A program made the position numbers and the translations under genes. The notes under the pieces are model-generated. The model did no database searches. It was not told the origin of the DNA and saw only the letters and a list, made by a program, of their open reading frames with translations. 64,000 bases of DNA from Acanthococcus lagerstroemiae (Eukaryota > Arthropoda > Insecta > Hemiptera > Eriococcidae): contig CM063112.1 in assembly GCA_031841125.1 (NCBI GenBank), positions 16,766,603 through 16,830,602 of the forward strand. The letters are read 5' to 3'. Every line of letters begins with the position of its first letter. Position 1 is the first letter of the stretch. Below, in pieces: positions 21,135-32,450 of the stretch.

Positions 21135-21312
21135 CTCTTTTTCTAATTTGCTCTCCACCCGAATCCTGGAATCCGCTCTTTCGAGCATGACTTCAGAGAC
21201 GTCGCAGAGGCTGTTAGGGCTGTCTTGGCCCTCTTCCCTTCTCGCCGAAAAACCAGCCTAGGTCGAACATTCTGGCGAGTTGCTACGTGGGTTCGAACCC
21301 GGGACCTCTGAC
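21135..21312 (-). mobile_element. tRNA-derived SINE, family A, copy 3 (5'-truncated)
   Basis: The minus-strand tail AAATTAGAAAAAGAG is at the left, the body has TTTTTCGGCGAGA, and the B box GGGTTCGAACCC is near the right end. The copy stops just past the anticodon-arm region (GTCAGAGGTCCCGGG), so the A box is lost. Confidence 0.85.
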
Positions 21313-22255
21313 TTAAACTAATGAATAGGAAAATATCGAGGCTTGGTAACGCTTGTCTCTTCTTGGGGAGATGCGAAGGGAAATAAAGAAATATTAGAGT
21401 TGTAGAGGTTTTCGAGTAAAAGAGGTTCGACTAATTAGGGTTCGACTGTACTAGGTTGTATTTCATTTTTTTCCATTAACAGATTGTTTTTCACTAATCG
21501 AAAATTTAATAGGACAATCAGAGAAAATCGACCGGAAATACAAGTACATAAATCATGGTTAAAAACTGGGGGGGGGGGAAATGAACATTTTACAAGGCGG
21601 TTATAAATTTTTCAGTTTACAGAGAAAACGTCAACGTTGGCACTCCTAACGAAAAATGAGTCAGTGTACCTTAAATTCGAACACAAGGTGTCAAACGAAT
21701 CAACAGCAAAATGTCATCAGCAGACAATACACGAAACTAGACGTTATGTGAATATACATGGCCTATTATTTAAATTGAAGGGGCCACAAGACGTGGACGC
21801 AAAGAAGTTGAGAATTTCCATCGGCATCTCGTTGCGGAAATCTTTCAAAGAGCAGCAGTCAGCAGTGCGTTGAGAATATAACAAATAACAAGCACACTAC
21901 ACTGCTTATCTTCAAAATGGGGGACGGGGGCCCTTGGAGCGTAAGAAAATTGGAGAGACAAAATCAAATGAAAACTTTGGCATCTCAATTTCGGACTACA
22001 GCGAACCCTTCAATACCAAAGATAAAATAGTAGAGTTCACTGCGATTGTTGCATTTCCTAAGTACTATCCACTCTTACTCGTAAAGAAGTACAAGGTACA
22101 AATTTTCACTATCAAATTTTTCCTTTTTAAAATGACAGAAATCTTTCAAAATTTTTAAACAATCAAACATTTTTTGAGCCAAATTTTCTTTACAGAGACT
22201 TATACTCAGTGCCAGTCTTCCAGCGGTCGACTAAGGCCTACTTTTGAAATGAATT
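21313..22255. other. No feature recognised
   Basis: AT-rich sequence with a TTAATCGAA patch near 21480-21520 and a G11 run at 21568-21578. Frames of 74-78 codons on plus (21637-21873, 21934-22158) are AT-driven and not recognised. Confidence 0.3.
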
Positions 22256-22620
22256 AATTTTCCTTCCCTCAAGGAAGGACTGAAACATCTCACCAGCTTT
22301 GGTCTTTTAAATATTATTTGGGCCGCCAATATTTCAATTTTCGTACCCGAAGTTAGACAGCATTTTGATAAGAGAGAATCGTCTTTTTTTTTTTCGATGA
22401 ACAAATTTCCTTCTTTCTTTTCTCAGAAAAAAGAAAAAGAAAAAAGTGCAGTATTTTCTTATTCACATAGAAAAACAAAAAGGACTTCTCATTCAAAAGA
22501 AAAAAGCGATATATTTCCTTCTACAAAAGGTTGCATTTCTTCCCTCGAAAATAAAGGAATTAAGTTCTTCTTATTGAGAGAAGGGAAGGGACAATTTTCA
22601 TCAGTTTTTTAGACCAAGGA
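22256..22620. repeat. Hairpin-rich TTCCTT/AAGGAA repeat
   Basis: Repeated small palindromes such as CCTTCCCTCAAGGAAGG, TTTCTTTTCTCAGAAAAAAGAAA and TTCTTATTGAGAGAAGGGAA. The same texture occurs at 28.56, 30.37-30.62, 49.39-49.64 and 63.7-63.9 kb, so it appears to be a dispersed degenerate minisatellite built of mini-hairpins. Confidence 0.5.
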
Positions 22621-22669
22621 GGAATGAAGTCCTCAATGTTCACGAAATGGAAGAGATGATGTTCTTCCA

Positions 22670-23050
22670 CTAGGTTAGTCTTCTCACTCTTTTCAGTCTT
22701 CGATAATCGTTTATTTAGTCCTGCTGGTCTATTCAGTTCTTATTTTAATCTTCTCAGTACTATAAGCCAGTACTCTTACACACATCCTTTTTACCCCAAG
22801 TTTCAATATTTTCAATTTTAGTCTTTACAGTTCTGATTAGTCATTTCAGTGTTCTCAACCGCAGAAGCCTGTCTTAGCTTTTTCAGTCTGGATTTCAGAA
22901 TTACTTCTAGTCTTTCATAGCCATTTCAGTTCTATTGTTAATCTTCCTCAATATTTTTTGTTTTTCTCGTTTTCGCAGTCTTCTTCACTCTTCTCCAACG
23001 ACATTCTAAGCTATTTTGTCCTTTTAGTTTGCTCAGTCTTCCCAGAGGCA
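22670..23050. repeat. Degenerate TTTTCAGTCTTCTCAGT repeat
   Basis: About 380 bp with recurrent TTCAGTCTT, TTTAGTC and CTCAGT words at roughly 15-20 bp. This is a different core from the CTTCAAGACTC class but the same style of decayed short-period array. Confidence 0.55.
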
Positions 23051-24940
23051 CAACGGGACGCCCAGAGTATTCGTCAACTCCATGGAACACGATAGCCTTC
23101 CAAGTACGCTCACTGAAATGTGGGAAAGATGAAATCATTCAAAGGAATGAGAATTAATTCTGAACCAAGCTATTTCTAGCCTCATTTGTACTGAGCTGTT
23201 GATGATATTGGGAAATAGCACGTACAACTTTTAATCGGCAACCCGAAACTCACTCAACTTTATTTGTGGCCAGAAATTGTTTACACTTGCGAGGGAGAGA
23301 TGTCACGTTTGACAAACAGGCACTGTCAGTAGGTTGCCTCCTCTTCTTAAGGGTATTCGATCAAGTCACGTTTATTTCTGCCTGAAAGGATCACTGACCT
23401 GGAATACAAGCACCTACTCGCAGAAATACTACCGTCAAAAACTGGAGCTCCTTTCTTGTACAAATACTCAGTCGGAAGAATCTCTGAAGGGTGGTTCTGT
23501 TTTCAGTCCTGTTGATGAAAGTGCCAGCCGGACGTTTGGGACGTGGGTGCCTATTGGCTAAACATTTCATAGAAATAAGCTTAGATGCTTGCCCCGGCAT
23601 GGATACGCACGTACATCGTGTCACGTTTTGGGCAAATGCTCGTCTATTTACAACCCTCGCGTAGGCTTTTACATGCATCGGTAGTTTTCCTATCTTCTAG
23701 TCTTCTCTACGAATTCCATCGAGTGACAAGGTTTGCAGAGAATACCTGGTTCTGAATACCTGTGCTATATGTAAGATGGTGTAGCTCATAGTCCATGCAG
23801 CGACTAAGATTAATCAAGCAAATACTGCGTTTTCTGAACGAGGGTTGTCGTCTCAAACCTCGATGGAATTATACAGAGCAAGAAGGTCTGCCTGTTGGAG
23901 CAATTCCGTGGTAATGTTTTCGATTTGTGGGTTATCTGTAAGCTGCAACGCCCTTTCACAGTAGCAGATGTGTATCACTGCTTTCAAATCTTTAAAATGA
24001 GGTATAATTCCCCTGTCCAGGTTCCAGTATATTCACCAGTTGGACAAAATCTTCGAAAGAAAAACTAGTGGGTATTCGTAGGTGTTTTCTAAGGCAAGTT
24101 ACATTAGGATGTCATGAATTTAGTTTGAAAACAATTGGAATCAAATAACGCTGATCATTTTTGAATGTCAGTCAAATATTTTCTGAGAACAAACCAGCAT
24201 AAACTGGAACGTCAAACAAACCGCTATACAGTCTGCACGGTATTATTGGATACTTACTCTATGCTAATATGAGCAGTGTTAGAGTACTTGGACATTCTTT
24301 TGTGTGCTAAAAAATTGAAGTTCTTACCAGCAGGTAGGTCTTCTTAGGCAAATGCAAGGTGAGATCCTGGATTTAGCAGCACCAAACCCAACACTGGTAA
24401 GGGGACCCAATTTTCCCAAATTGTGAGTCCAAATGCAAAGAAGGGAAAAAATTCAGCATTTAAGAGTGCCACTGTTGATATTTTGTGACTTTTTAATATT
24501 TGGTTGGACATCCAGCTTGGACGAACGAAAGTTGCTTTATAATTAATTTTGAAATCTGCTATCGGTGTGCCCTCCGAAACTAAATACGAGTACCTTGGCT
24601 TTCTTTCAAAATCGGCCTAAAATTGGAACTCGCCATGTTGAGGACTCGTAATTTCAAAGGTCCGCAATTTTCAACGACTGTCATTCCGAGAATTCATTAT
24701 TATTATCATCTTCCAAATCCGTGATCAAAATAACCAGATTTCACACTGATGAGAGTTCAGTAACCTGGATTCATGATTAAAACGTTTCATTTTGGAACAG
24801 GCCAAGTCACCAATTTCAGCAACTCTATCGTACAAAACTGCCGTGAAATAGAATCCATAAGAAGTTAAAAACGGGACGAACCACGATCGCAGCTCATTAT
24901 TATTTCTTTAAAACCGACAAGCAGAGGCAGCCACTAAGGC
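23051..24940. other. Unassigned; one protein-like open stretch
   Basis: Mostly unique DNA. On the minus strand at about 24028-23849, after a stop near 24033, a frame of about 60 codons reads GIIPHFKDLKAVIHICYCER then TELLQQADLLALYNSIEV before a stop. It looks more like protein than its surroundings, but I cannot place it; a decayed element or chance are both possible. The minus frame 23391-23678 is likewise unassigned. Confidence 0.25.
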
Positions 24941-25276
24941 CAGAGGCGTAGCGAGGGAAGCACCCTTAACGATTCTTCGAAGTCGGAATTTTTCCGAAAA
25001 TTCTACCCTTCTACTGTTTAGTCGACATTTGGGACCCACAGTCGCCAAAGCAAGAAAATCGCCGACTTCTTTTTTTTTTGGGGGGGGGGGGGGCCGTGGA
25101 ATTTTTTGACAAGTTGTAGTTCGATTTCAGCCATTTAGTCTACTTTTCGGACACTCTCAGTCGGCAAAATGAAGAAGTTCCGTTTTTTCCCCCTTTTTTT
25201 TCATTAAAATATTTTGCGGAGTCTGCATTTTCGAAATGTCTCCACCTGCCCGCCGACAGGGCTCGGGCCGCCTCTG
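24941..25276. mobile_element. hAT-like MITE, 336 bp
   Basis: Ends CAGAGGCGTAGCGAGG and the inverse of CAGAGGCGGCCCGAGCC are imperfect terminal inverted repeats of hAT type. The left flank is ACTAAGGC. The right flank is GGTGAGGC once the second element, which landed on this right end, is removed (5 of 8 matching). A G14 run at 25080-25093 lies inside. No transposase. Confidence 0.65.
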
Positions 25277-25279
25277 GGT

Positions 25280-25435
25280 AGAGCTCTATAACTTCGTGTG
25301 AGTACAATCGTCCGCCATTTTGACGTCAACTTTACCTGTGAATGCCGAATTGACTACGCAGTATGCTCCGCATAGTCGGATTCGGTATCCATGGGCGCGG
25401 TTGGAGTCAAAATGGCGGACGATCGTAGAGCTCTA
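25280..25435. mobile_element. Palindromic MITE nested on the hAT end
   Basis: A 156-bp element with inverted ends (AGAGCTCTA..., then ATCGTCCGCCATTTTGAC) and an inner palindrome (CGAATTGACTACGCAG / TCCGCATAGTCGGATTCG). It is bracketed by a perfect 8-bp direct repeat CTCTGGGT (25272-25279, 25436-25443). The left repeat includes the last five bases of the 24941 element, proving the order of insertion. A relative is at 31480-31600. Confidence 0.85.
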
Positions 25436-25443
25436 CTCTGGGT

Positions 25444-26229
25444 GAGGCAGAAGAAGATAAGAGCAGCTACTTGCGATAAAACCTTTTTTAGCTGATTTTT
25501 TTCCTTCAGAATTCAGCTATTAGGTACGACCCAGCTGTGAAAGTGTGGGATTGTGTGAATTTTTTTGGATGCCCGTGAAACGTGAAAGCTAGTCTGGATT
25601 TTAGACACTAAAAATTCAAACAAGAAAAAACAACCTCATTAAAAGTCTCTAATAAGACCTAAATAATCCATAAAAAGTCCTATAAAAGTTAAATAGCCTC
25701 AAAAAAAGTAACACAATCCCCAAAAGTCCCTATACTAAAGCTTCACGGGTATCAAATTATAGGTCTTGGAAAACTGAACCTAATTTTTATACTTCTAATA
25801 TATGTACAACGCAACAAATTTGAATTGAAATAATTTATTGCAACAAATAATAAAGTTATTACGATTTTGATTTTTGTTTCAAGTTAAATTTTTTTTAAAT
25901 TTTTTTCTCAAAAAATTGAAAATTGAGAAAATAGTCTCGAAAATGGGATATCTATCAGAAATAGTCCCAAGAAATCTCGAAATACGTCAGTTCTGGGTAA
26001 AAATGTCATTTTTAAGGGAAAATAGTCCAAAAAAGACCGTGTCAAAGTTAGCTCGTTGTTTTCAGAATTTCCTGATTCGTTCATAAAGCGTTAGTAAACC
26101 AAATAGGCTAGGCTAGAAAAAATAGGCTTTCGTGTAAAAAATCCGGTCCCCGCTAATGACTCCCATTTCCCATTTTTAAATTCTTTTACATACGTATATT
26201 GGGTATTTCTATCTTGCTTTTTTTCGTGG
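25444..26229. repeat. A-rich degenerate AAAAGTCC repeats
   Basis: TTAAAAGTCTCTAATAAG, CATAAAAAGTCCTATAAAAG and CAAAAGTCCCTATA words (25630-25740), then AAATAGTCTCGAAAATGGG / AAATAGTCCCAAGAAATCTCG words (25930-26045). Low complexity and not coding. Confidence 0.4.
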
Positions 26230-26940
26230 CTTATCACCGGACCTAGGTTTTTCTAATGACAAGTCTAGTTTTTCGAGTTACAAAATTGTCGCTTCCAAAA
26301 TTTGTGCTCAAACGTGCTACGCACTGCGAAAAATATTTTCAAGTTCGGGTTTCTTCGACCACTCAATTCGAAAATTCTATCAAATTCTTACTCCGCTTTA
26401 GGCTCTATAATCCAAATTTTACTTCTTCAAATGAACGAATTTGACTTCCCTGAAGAAATTAAACAAGGTATCAGAATAGGGTTTTCTGGGCGTCCCCGCA
26501 TCGCAGATTTTGGAAAGATAATCAGAGTTATATTCCGAGCATCTCACTCCTTCAAATGGACAAAATTGACTCACCTTGGGAAATTGAACGGAGTATCGGA
26601 ATGCGGGGTTTCTGTGCCATTAGGTTCGAAAATTGAGTCAGTTTTCCGTTCGACTTCCATGAATGCCTCAAGTTCGACATACCCCTTTAAAGGGACCAGT
26701 TCTACGTCGTCGAAAAATTGACCGAAGTGTCGAAAGACGACGGTTTGGTTCGCTAATTTTGTAGTATTTTCTGAGTCTGGCCCCCAAAATTCAGATTTTA
26801 TAATTAAAATGTACGAAGTCAGCTTAAGAAAAATGATCAAGGTTACCTTGAAAGATAAAATATTAAATTTGGAGTCCAAATTGAGACCCGATCAAAAATC
26901 TAATGAGACTAACGAAATTGGCGACCCAAGAAACATCAAT
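26230..26940. repeat. Degenerate TCGAAAATTCAAT... array
   Basis: Unit-like blocks containing TTCAAATGxxCAAAATTGAC, AATTxAACxxAGTATCGGAAT and TTCGAAAATTxxATCAA at roughly 130 bp. From about 26760 the units lie in inverse orientation. Shared with 18.2-18.78 and 29.6-30.34 kb. The frames of 62-139 codons here derive from the repeat. Confidence 0.6.
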
Positions 26941-27789
26941 TTTGCAGTTCTGTTTGAAAAAACTTATCGGTACATTCTCACCCCTTTGGAGGCGAGGGGA
27001 TTCTCTCATGCAAAAACTGACCCATCTCCGCCTGAGAATCCTTTCTTGCCTCATGTCAGTTCAACTTCACGATCATAAAAGGGATCGAATGAGGTAGGGA
27101 ATTCGTCCCCTCTGTGTTTCGACGTCTGGCGCGCTAGTATCGCTCTACGTGATAAGAATTTGAAAGAAGGATCATGGCAATCAAAATGATGTATAAATAG
27201 AGCAATTTTCATGATTTTTCGTATTTAAATAATATTTAGCGTAATGTTGGTGCAGGTTTCAAAAATTTTTGGTGCGGCAAATTATATTTTCTCCGATCAG
27301 CAAAGGTGTCACCGGGTCACAGAATGCCGTATGTTGTACGCATTCGATAATACTTTGATTCAGACTTTTTGAAGTTCCAAATACTGGGTTTCCGAAGGCT
27401 AATAGATCCAATCTTCCTGTTAGCTTGACCCAAAATTAAAAAATTAAGTCCTTGCGGCCGGGGGGGGGGGGTCTGGAATTTTATTAACTATGGATAAATG
27501 GGTATCATTCCTCGCATTTTGAGGTTGTTTGGGTTATTTTCAACGTAAGCCCGATCGATGTACCTGGCAGTACTTTAGACCAACAGTTACTGTTCGTGTT
27601 CAGATTCCAGAGGCGAGCGTCCGCCTGATCGCAGGAAATTCCCAGGTCGAAATCTGTTATTCAGTCTATGATCACAGCCATGTGGCCAGTGCCCTTTCGT
27701 GTTACTGTCGTAACTCCAGCAAATGAGTAAAGAATGATAGGCTTTTTTCCAAAGTCCCACCTGCCAGTTGATCTACCAAAAGGTTCAGT
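26941..27789. other. No feature recognised
   Basis: Balanced to AT-rich sequence with a G12 run at 27460-27471. Short frames (64-89 codons) overlap on plus and are not recognised. Confidence 0.3.
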
Positions 27790-28300
27790 TCGGTCGTTGA
27801 AAACTCACTCAACTTTCGACTACACCGAATCTCACGCCAACGGTTTCCCCTCCCTGTGTCCCATTTCGGACCTCGTTCTCAAGTAGAATTGCGAAAAAGC
27901 GCTCGAAAACGTATAAGTTTGTAATTAATATTCTTTTCGCTGCGCCGCACCGCGGCGCTATCCTTCAGAGACGCGAACGAGCGCCGCAACTATTCGATAA
28001 GAATTTCCATTTCGTTATTGCTTCCGCCGAGTACTTTAAAAATTTCACCAAAAACCGCCGAGCTTTAGCTTGACACGGAGGATCCAAATTGGTGACGTCC
28101 CATCGCGCCGCACCGAGTCGCCTTTTCTCCGCTTTTTGGCAGCGAATTTCACAAATTGGAAAAAAAGCGCAGCAAAAAGGCGTTAGGAAAGCTGATTTCC
28201 GAATTGGCAATCTTATTTCCAGTGACAACAAGGAGTTATAACTGAGCGAGAATTTTGCGACATGGATGGCTCTAACACCCATATTCAAAATACATTTTCA
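27790..28300. other. CpG-rich non-repetitive island
   Basis: Contains GCTGCGCCGCACCGCGGCGC (27940-27959) and other CpG clusters. The minus frame 27965-28288 (107 codons, Ser/Lys/Arg/Leu-rich) is not recognised. Candidate regulatory or exon region. Confidence 0.35.
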
Positions 28301-29323
28301 ATGGTTTACAATGATATTACTGTATAATAGATGATCTCACGGAAATGCTCAATCCAAATTACTATAAATTGAAGAGCTATTCATGTGCTTACTAGGGACT
28401 GGAGGATCTACCAAGTTCATTTAGAGCTGGTTCATCCTTTTGATTACAGGGCTACTCAGATAATTTACATACAAAATATTCACTCAATGTAGAAACACAT
28501 CTTCGATAGCAAAGGTTATACATGGAATATTAAAGGCATGATGCTCACAAGCGTCACTCAACTTCTTCCCGATTGGAGAAAGAAATTTTGAAAGGGGAAA
28601 ATCCCTTTTCCAGAGGAAAAACATGTACAAGAGAGTTAAACATTTCGTTTTATACTTTTTTGACTTTTCACGAGCAATTTCATCATTACTTCGTACTCAA
28701 TTTTCAGAGTACGGAATGCACTAGTATCTAAGCTGATTCGATATTTACTATATTCTTCAATTAATCGGTGGGCTATTCTTGATTAATCGATTACAGAACC
28801 ACTACTGACAATGGAACTCGCTTGTAATCCTTTCATTCACGCGATATAGACCGTACACGAGTTGAGGATGTATTCCCCCTCCCCTCCACCCTATTATCCT
28901 TCTGAATGAATCATCTTAACTCGGAGTAGTTATTGTTATCAATTCCTTACTACAGTGTATTTACCATAGTCTAACATAAAAAGGCATAAAACCCGGATCT
29001 AAGGCCCTTTTTCCTGGGCATGTCTTATACAAGACCTTGAACTTCTGTACCTTTTTTCTACTACATCGCAACTGCCTCGCACACGAATAGTGAATACAAC
29101 CAAGATAATTCTTAAATATTTTGTTGATCCGTGCACCAGGTACGAAAGATACAACCGATATTCAAAACTTAAATACCCTCGCCACCCTTAGACCAACCGA
29201 TTCTGATTAAATTTAGTGAGGCTCTATCACTGATTTCGAATACCCAATCAAGTATTTAAATTCAAAGTTCACGCATTCAGATTTTTTTTTTTTTAAATTG
29301 AATAGAGAATTGAAAATAAGCTG
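28301..29323. other. Unassigned, with small repeat patches
   Basis: AT-rich sequence. It contains one mini-hairpin of the TTCC/GGAA class (28590-28615) and a TTAATCGATTA patch (28735-28800). No gene recognised. Confidence 0.3.
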
Positions 29324-29602
29324 TTACAAATAAAATCTATTCGTCAAATACTCGCGCTCATCTTTCTTAAGCGTCACGTCGTCCAAGCTGACCGAGACGA
29401 ACAGCCTGAAGGCCTTTGGACCAATTTCCAGATTTACCACCGCTGCTACTCTCGAACCGACAGCTTCAACCTTAGTCCACATCTTTGGCCACACCAGAGC
29501 ATCCCGGAAAAACCCGCCAACACCTCGCGTCAAAAGTGTCGAAATATCGGTTTTTGGGTCTTTGGTTTCGAATATTGCATTAAATTTCTGACACGATCCC
29601 AT
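29324..29602 (-). other. Unassigned 92-codon open frame, GC-richer
   Basis: The middle (RGVGGFFRDALVWPKMWTKV and VGSRVAAVVNLEIGPKAFRL) has protein-like composition and lies in a local GC-richer block, unlike the AT-rich flanks. No convincing splice sites frame it on the minus strand, and the start region (29560-29602) runs into the neighbouring repeat. It may be an exon, a decayed element or chance; no function is proposed. Confidence 0.25.
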
Positions 29603-30340
29603 TTTGGACCGAAAAATTCAAATTTGGGATTCGAAATGAGCAACATTAACTTGGTTTGAACTGTTGAGCGAGGGAAACCTCAGAATCTGTCACCTCTAAA
29701 ATATCGAAAGAAGGATTTTTCGGGTCGTTGATTTCAAACACTGTATCAGATTTTTGGTTGCCAATTGGCTTGAATAATCTAACGAAATATCGAAGTAGGA
29801 TTTTTAGGTCGTAGATTTTGAAAAGTCAATCTGATTTTTAACCCGGCCCAGATCGAATTCCTGAAATTTGAATGTAACCCCTTCAAATAGGCAAAATTGA
29901 CCCAACTTTGAAAATCGAGGAATCGGAATACTCGTTTTTGGATCGTCGAACTCGAAAATTCAATATGACTTTTGATCCGGCCCAATTTGAGCTGCAAGTA
30001 TGAGAGCCCCCCCCTCCTCCCTACCTCACCGTCACCTGAGAGGATCAGTTCGATTTTCCCGAAAAACTTATCGAAATATTGGAATAAGGGGTTGTCGTAA
30101 GACTCATTTCGAATATCAAATTAGATTATTCGATCGATCAGATTCCGATTTAAGCTCTAAAATTCAAATTTGACACTCCTTTCAAAGAGCAAAATTGATC
30201 CGGCTTGGGAGCCAACGAAATGTTAGAATACGGATTTTTGAGACCGATGAATTCAAGAATTCAGTCAGATGTCTAATTCAATCTCGGTTTGAGTCCTTAA
30301 TTCCCCACTTTCAAGAGACCAATTCGCAAGTTCATTCGAA
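29603..30340. repeat. Degenerate satellite-like array, about 130-bp unit
   Basis: At least five diverged units of a pattern like AAAATTGACCCAACTT, AATATCGGAATAxGGATTTTT, GGGTCGTTGATTTCGAAAAT, CAATCAGATTTTTGATCC, GGCCCAATTTGAG and AATTCAAATTTG. This is the clearest representative of the family also seen at 18.2 and 26.3 kb. Confidence 0.65.
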
Positions 30341-30369
30341 AAATAAGCAGAAACGTCTTGCATTTAAAA

Positions 30370-30625
30370 AATGAAAAAGCTTGGATCCTTTTCACAAGGA
30401 AAGGGAAAATCACCCTTTTTCCTTTCATGAATGGAAAGCTTTGTGAAGAGGAGACAATCGTCATTTTCTTTTACTGAAGGATGAATGTCATTTCTTTGAA
30501 AAAAAAACCACCTTCCTCCCTCATCAATGAGAAGCCTTCCGAAAAAAAAGAACACTTTCTTTACCCTTTCCCGAAAGAGGAGAATTTTGTTCCTTCTTTT
30601 GAAGAAAGAAAATGCGTTGGTCTAT
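30370..30625. repeat. Hairpin-rich CCTTTTC/GAAAAGG repeat
   Basis: Successive mini-palindromes (CCTTTTCACAAGGAAAGGG, TTTCCTTTCATGAATGGAAAG, CCCTTTCCCGAAAGAGG, TTCTTTTGAAGAAAG). Same class as at 22256-22620. Confidence 0.55.
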
Positions 30626-30789
30626 TATAGGGTGCATCTTTAAAACCAGAAAAAAAAAGTGCATGTTCTAATAATTTCATGAACTTCGGTTTCTAAGACT
30701 TTGGTCCGACTAGATTGCTATTTGATACCACGGTGCCGGGCACATTCCTGTGCAGAGATGTTCATAAAATGTGGCCTACGCTTGAACTC

Positions 30790-31020
30790 TAGCTGCACCA
30801 CCGCATAGCTCGGATTTGTAGCATAGTCTGTCAGGGAGACGGATTCGTGGAAATAACCCGGAATCCTGAATGGTTTCAGGACAGTTACCCGAATCCAACT
30901 GTCCGACAGTCCATTTTCCCAACAAGATATTCTCCCACAAATTTTTCCCCCAAATCCATGTACTCGACACCCAATCTCCTCTGAGGCCATTTCCCCGACA
31001 AGGCATTTCCCTGATTTAAA
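30790..31020. repeat. CATTTCCCCGACA-type degenerate repeat
   Basis: GTCAGGGAGACGGATTCGTGG, then CCATTTTCCCAACAAG, CCATTTCCCCGACAAGG and CATTTCCCTGATT. It matches, partly in inverse orientation, 31615-31790 (AAATGTCTTGTCGGGGCAAA, TGTCAGGGAAACGGATTCGGG). It also shares CACCACCGCATAGCTCGGATTTGTAGC with the tandem units at 31.9 and 32.25 kb. Confidence 0.5.
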
Positions 31021-31479
31021 AAAAATCTGAAATGATTGTCGGTCTTCGTTATGAAGTACCACGGTGCAGTGGAAAAGTGTTTGCAATATTGAAAGTGTCA
31101 TGAAAAAAATCATAATAAATTGCCATACCCTTTATGTTGTATTTGGTTAAGTAACATATGAGAGATAATGGTTAAAATAATTGGACTCAAGTTGATCACT
31201 GAAGGATTTAAACTCGCCACGAGCTAAGTGGCTGTAGCTGCAGACTCGATTGAGGTCGATCGTCTTGGAATACGATGAGTATGTGTCCAATGACGAACAA
31301 GTTGAATTTCTAAGAGCCCTGGCTCACACTGTACTATTATCCTAAAAGATGCAAATACAACAGAAGCGTTTTGGTCTCACGCTTGTAACTCTGAAAATAA
31401 CGTTTTCCAAAAACCACCTTACACCCATTCACTCGACATGTCCGTGAATTTTTTATTACCGGAAAAACCCATCCGGCAT
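31021..31479. other. No feature recognised
   Basis: AT-rich sequence without visible structure. Confidence 0.3.
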
Positions 31480-31600
31480 TGTTTTGTCAACCGCGCCCGT
31501 TGATGTCGAATCGACTACGCGGTATGCTTCGCATAGTCCGATTCGGCATCCACGGGCATGGTTGGATCTAAAATGGCGTTATGTGCGTACCTGTATTTAT
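31480..31600. mobile_element. Relative of the palindromic MITE at 25280
   Basis: Contains the same inner palindrome (CGAATCGACTACGCGG / TTCGCATAGTCCGATTCG) and GGTTGGATCTAAAATGGCG, matching 25350-25420 with substitutions. The outer ends are not preserved and no target duplication was found. Confidence 0.6.
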
Positions 31601-31609
31601 AGGTTCTCT

Positions 31610-31790
31610 AGTACTGTCGGGTAAATGGGCGCCGAGGAAATGAATTCGGGCAGAAAAACTTCAGGAAAATGTCTTGTCGGGGCAAATGGCCTGTCAGGGA
31701 AACGGATTCGGGGAAATGACCCGGAATTAGTCGGCATGTATAGCCGGTTTTCCGAGGAGATACGCGGGATAATCCCTTTCAGGACTGTCC
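31610..31790. repeat. TGTCGGGGAAATG-type degenerate repeat
   Basis: Short recurring TGTCGGG-AAATG and TGTCAGGGAAACGG words. Counterpart of 30790-31020 and immediately upstream of the 277-bp tandem units. Confidence 0.5.
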
Positions 31791-32450
31791 AGAATATAGT
31801 GGTTTCATGAGAATTCTTCGGTAAATTGAGATACAAATGAGTGTTTCTCATCACTTTTAAAGATCAACACCATGAAATCTACCCCAAGAAAGACTTTTGG
31901 CATCGGGTCTGTCCGAAAGTGTTGGAAACACAGCCGGGCAGGAACACAAAATGGAGTCTATGGTTAAGCTGGTTACACCGCCGCATAGCCCGGACTCGTA
32001 GCGCAATGCGAAAGCATTAGCCGGGCTTAAGGGGAGATTCGGCGGCTAAACCCCTCCGTGACCATTCAGAATATAGTTGTTTCATAAGAATTCTCCGGTA
32101 AACTGAGACACAAATGAGGGTTTCTCATCACTTTCAAATGTCAATACCATGAATTCTACCCCAAGAAAGCCTTTTGGTATCGGGTCTGTACAGTGTTAGA
32201 AACACAGCCTGGTAGGAATACAAAATAGGGTCTACGGCTGAGCTGGTTACACCACCACATAGCCCGGACTTGTAGCGCAGTCCGAAAGCATCAGCTGGGT
32301 TTAAGGGGAGATTTAAGGGATAATCTTCTCCATGACCGTTCAGCATGTAGTAATTGTTCGTTAAATTGAGATCATTTTTAGGGGTCAACACCATGAAATC
32401 CACTCCAAGGAAGAATTGTGGTATCGGGTCGGTTCAAAAGTGTAAAAAAC
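31785..32450 (+). repeat. Tandem repeat, about 277-bp unit
   Basis: TCAACACCATGAAATCTACCCCAAGAAAG recurs at 31864, 32141 and 32385 (spacing 277 and 244 bp). Each unit carries GTATCGGGTCTGT, AACACAGCC, GGTTACACCxCCxCATAGCC and GGGGAGATT, and ends with GAATATAGT plus TTTCTCATCACTTT. There are about 2.4 diverged copies, with a partial unit on each side. The frames here are repeat by-products. Confidence 0.8.
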
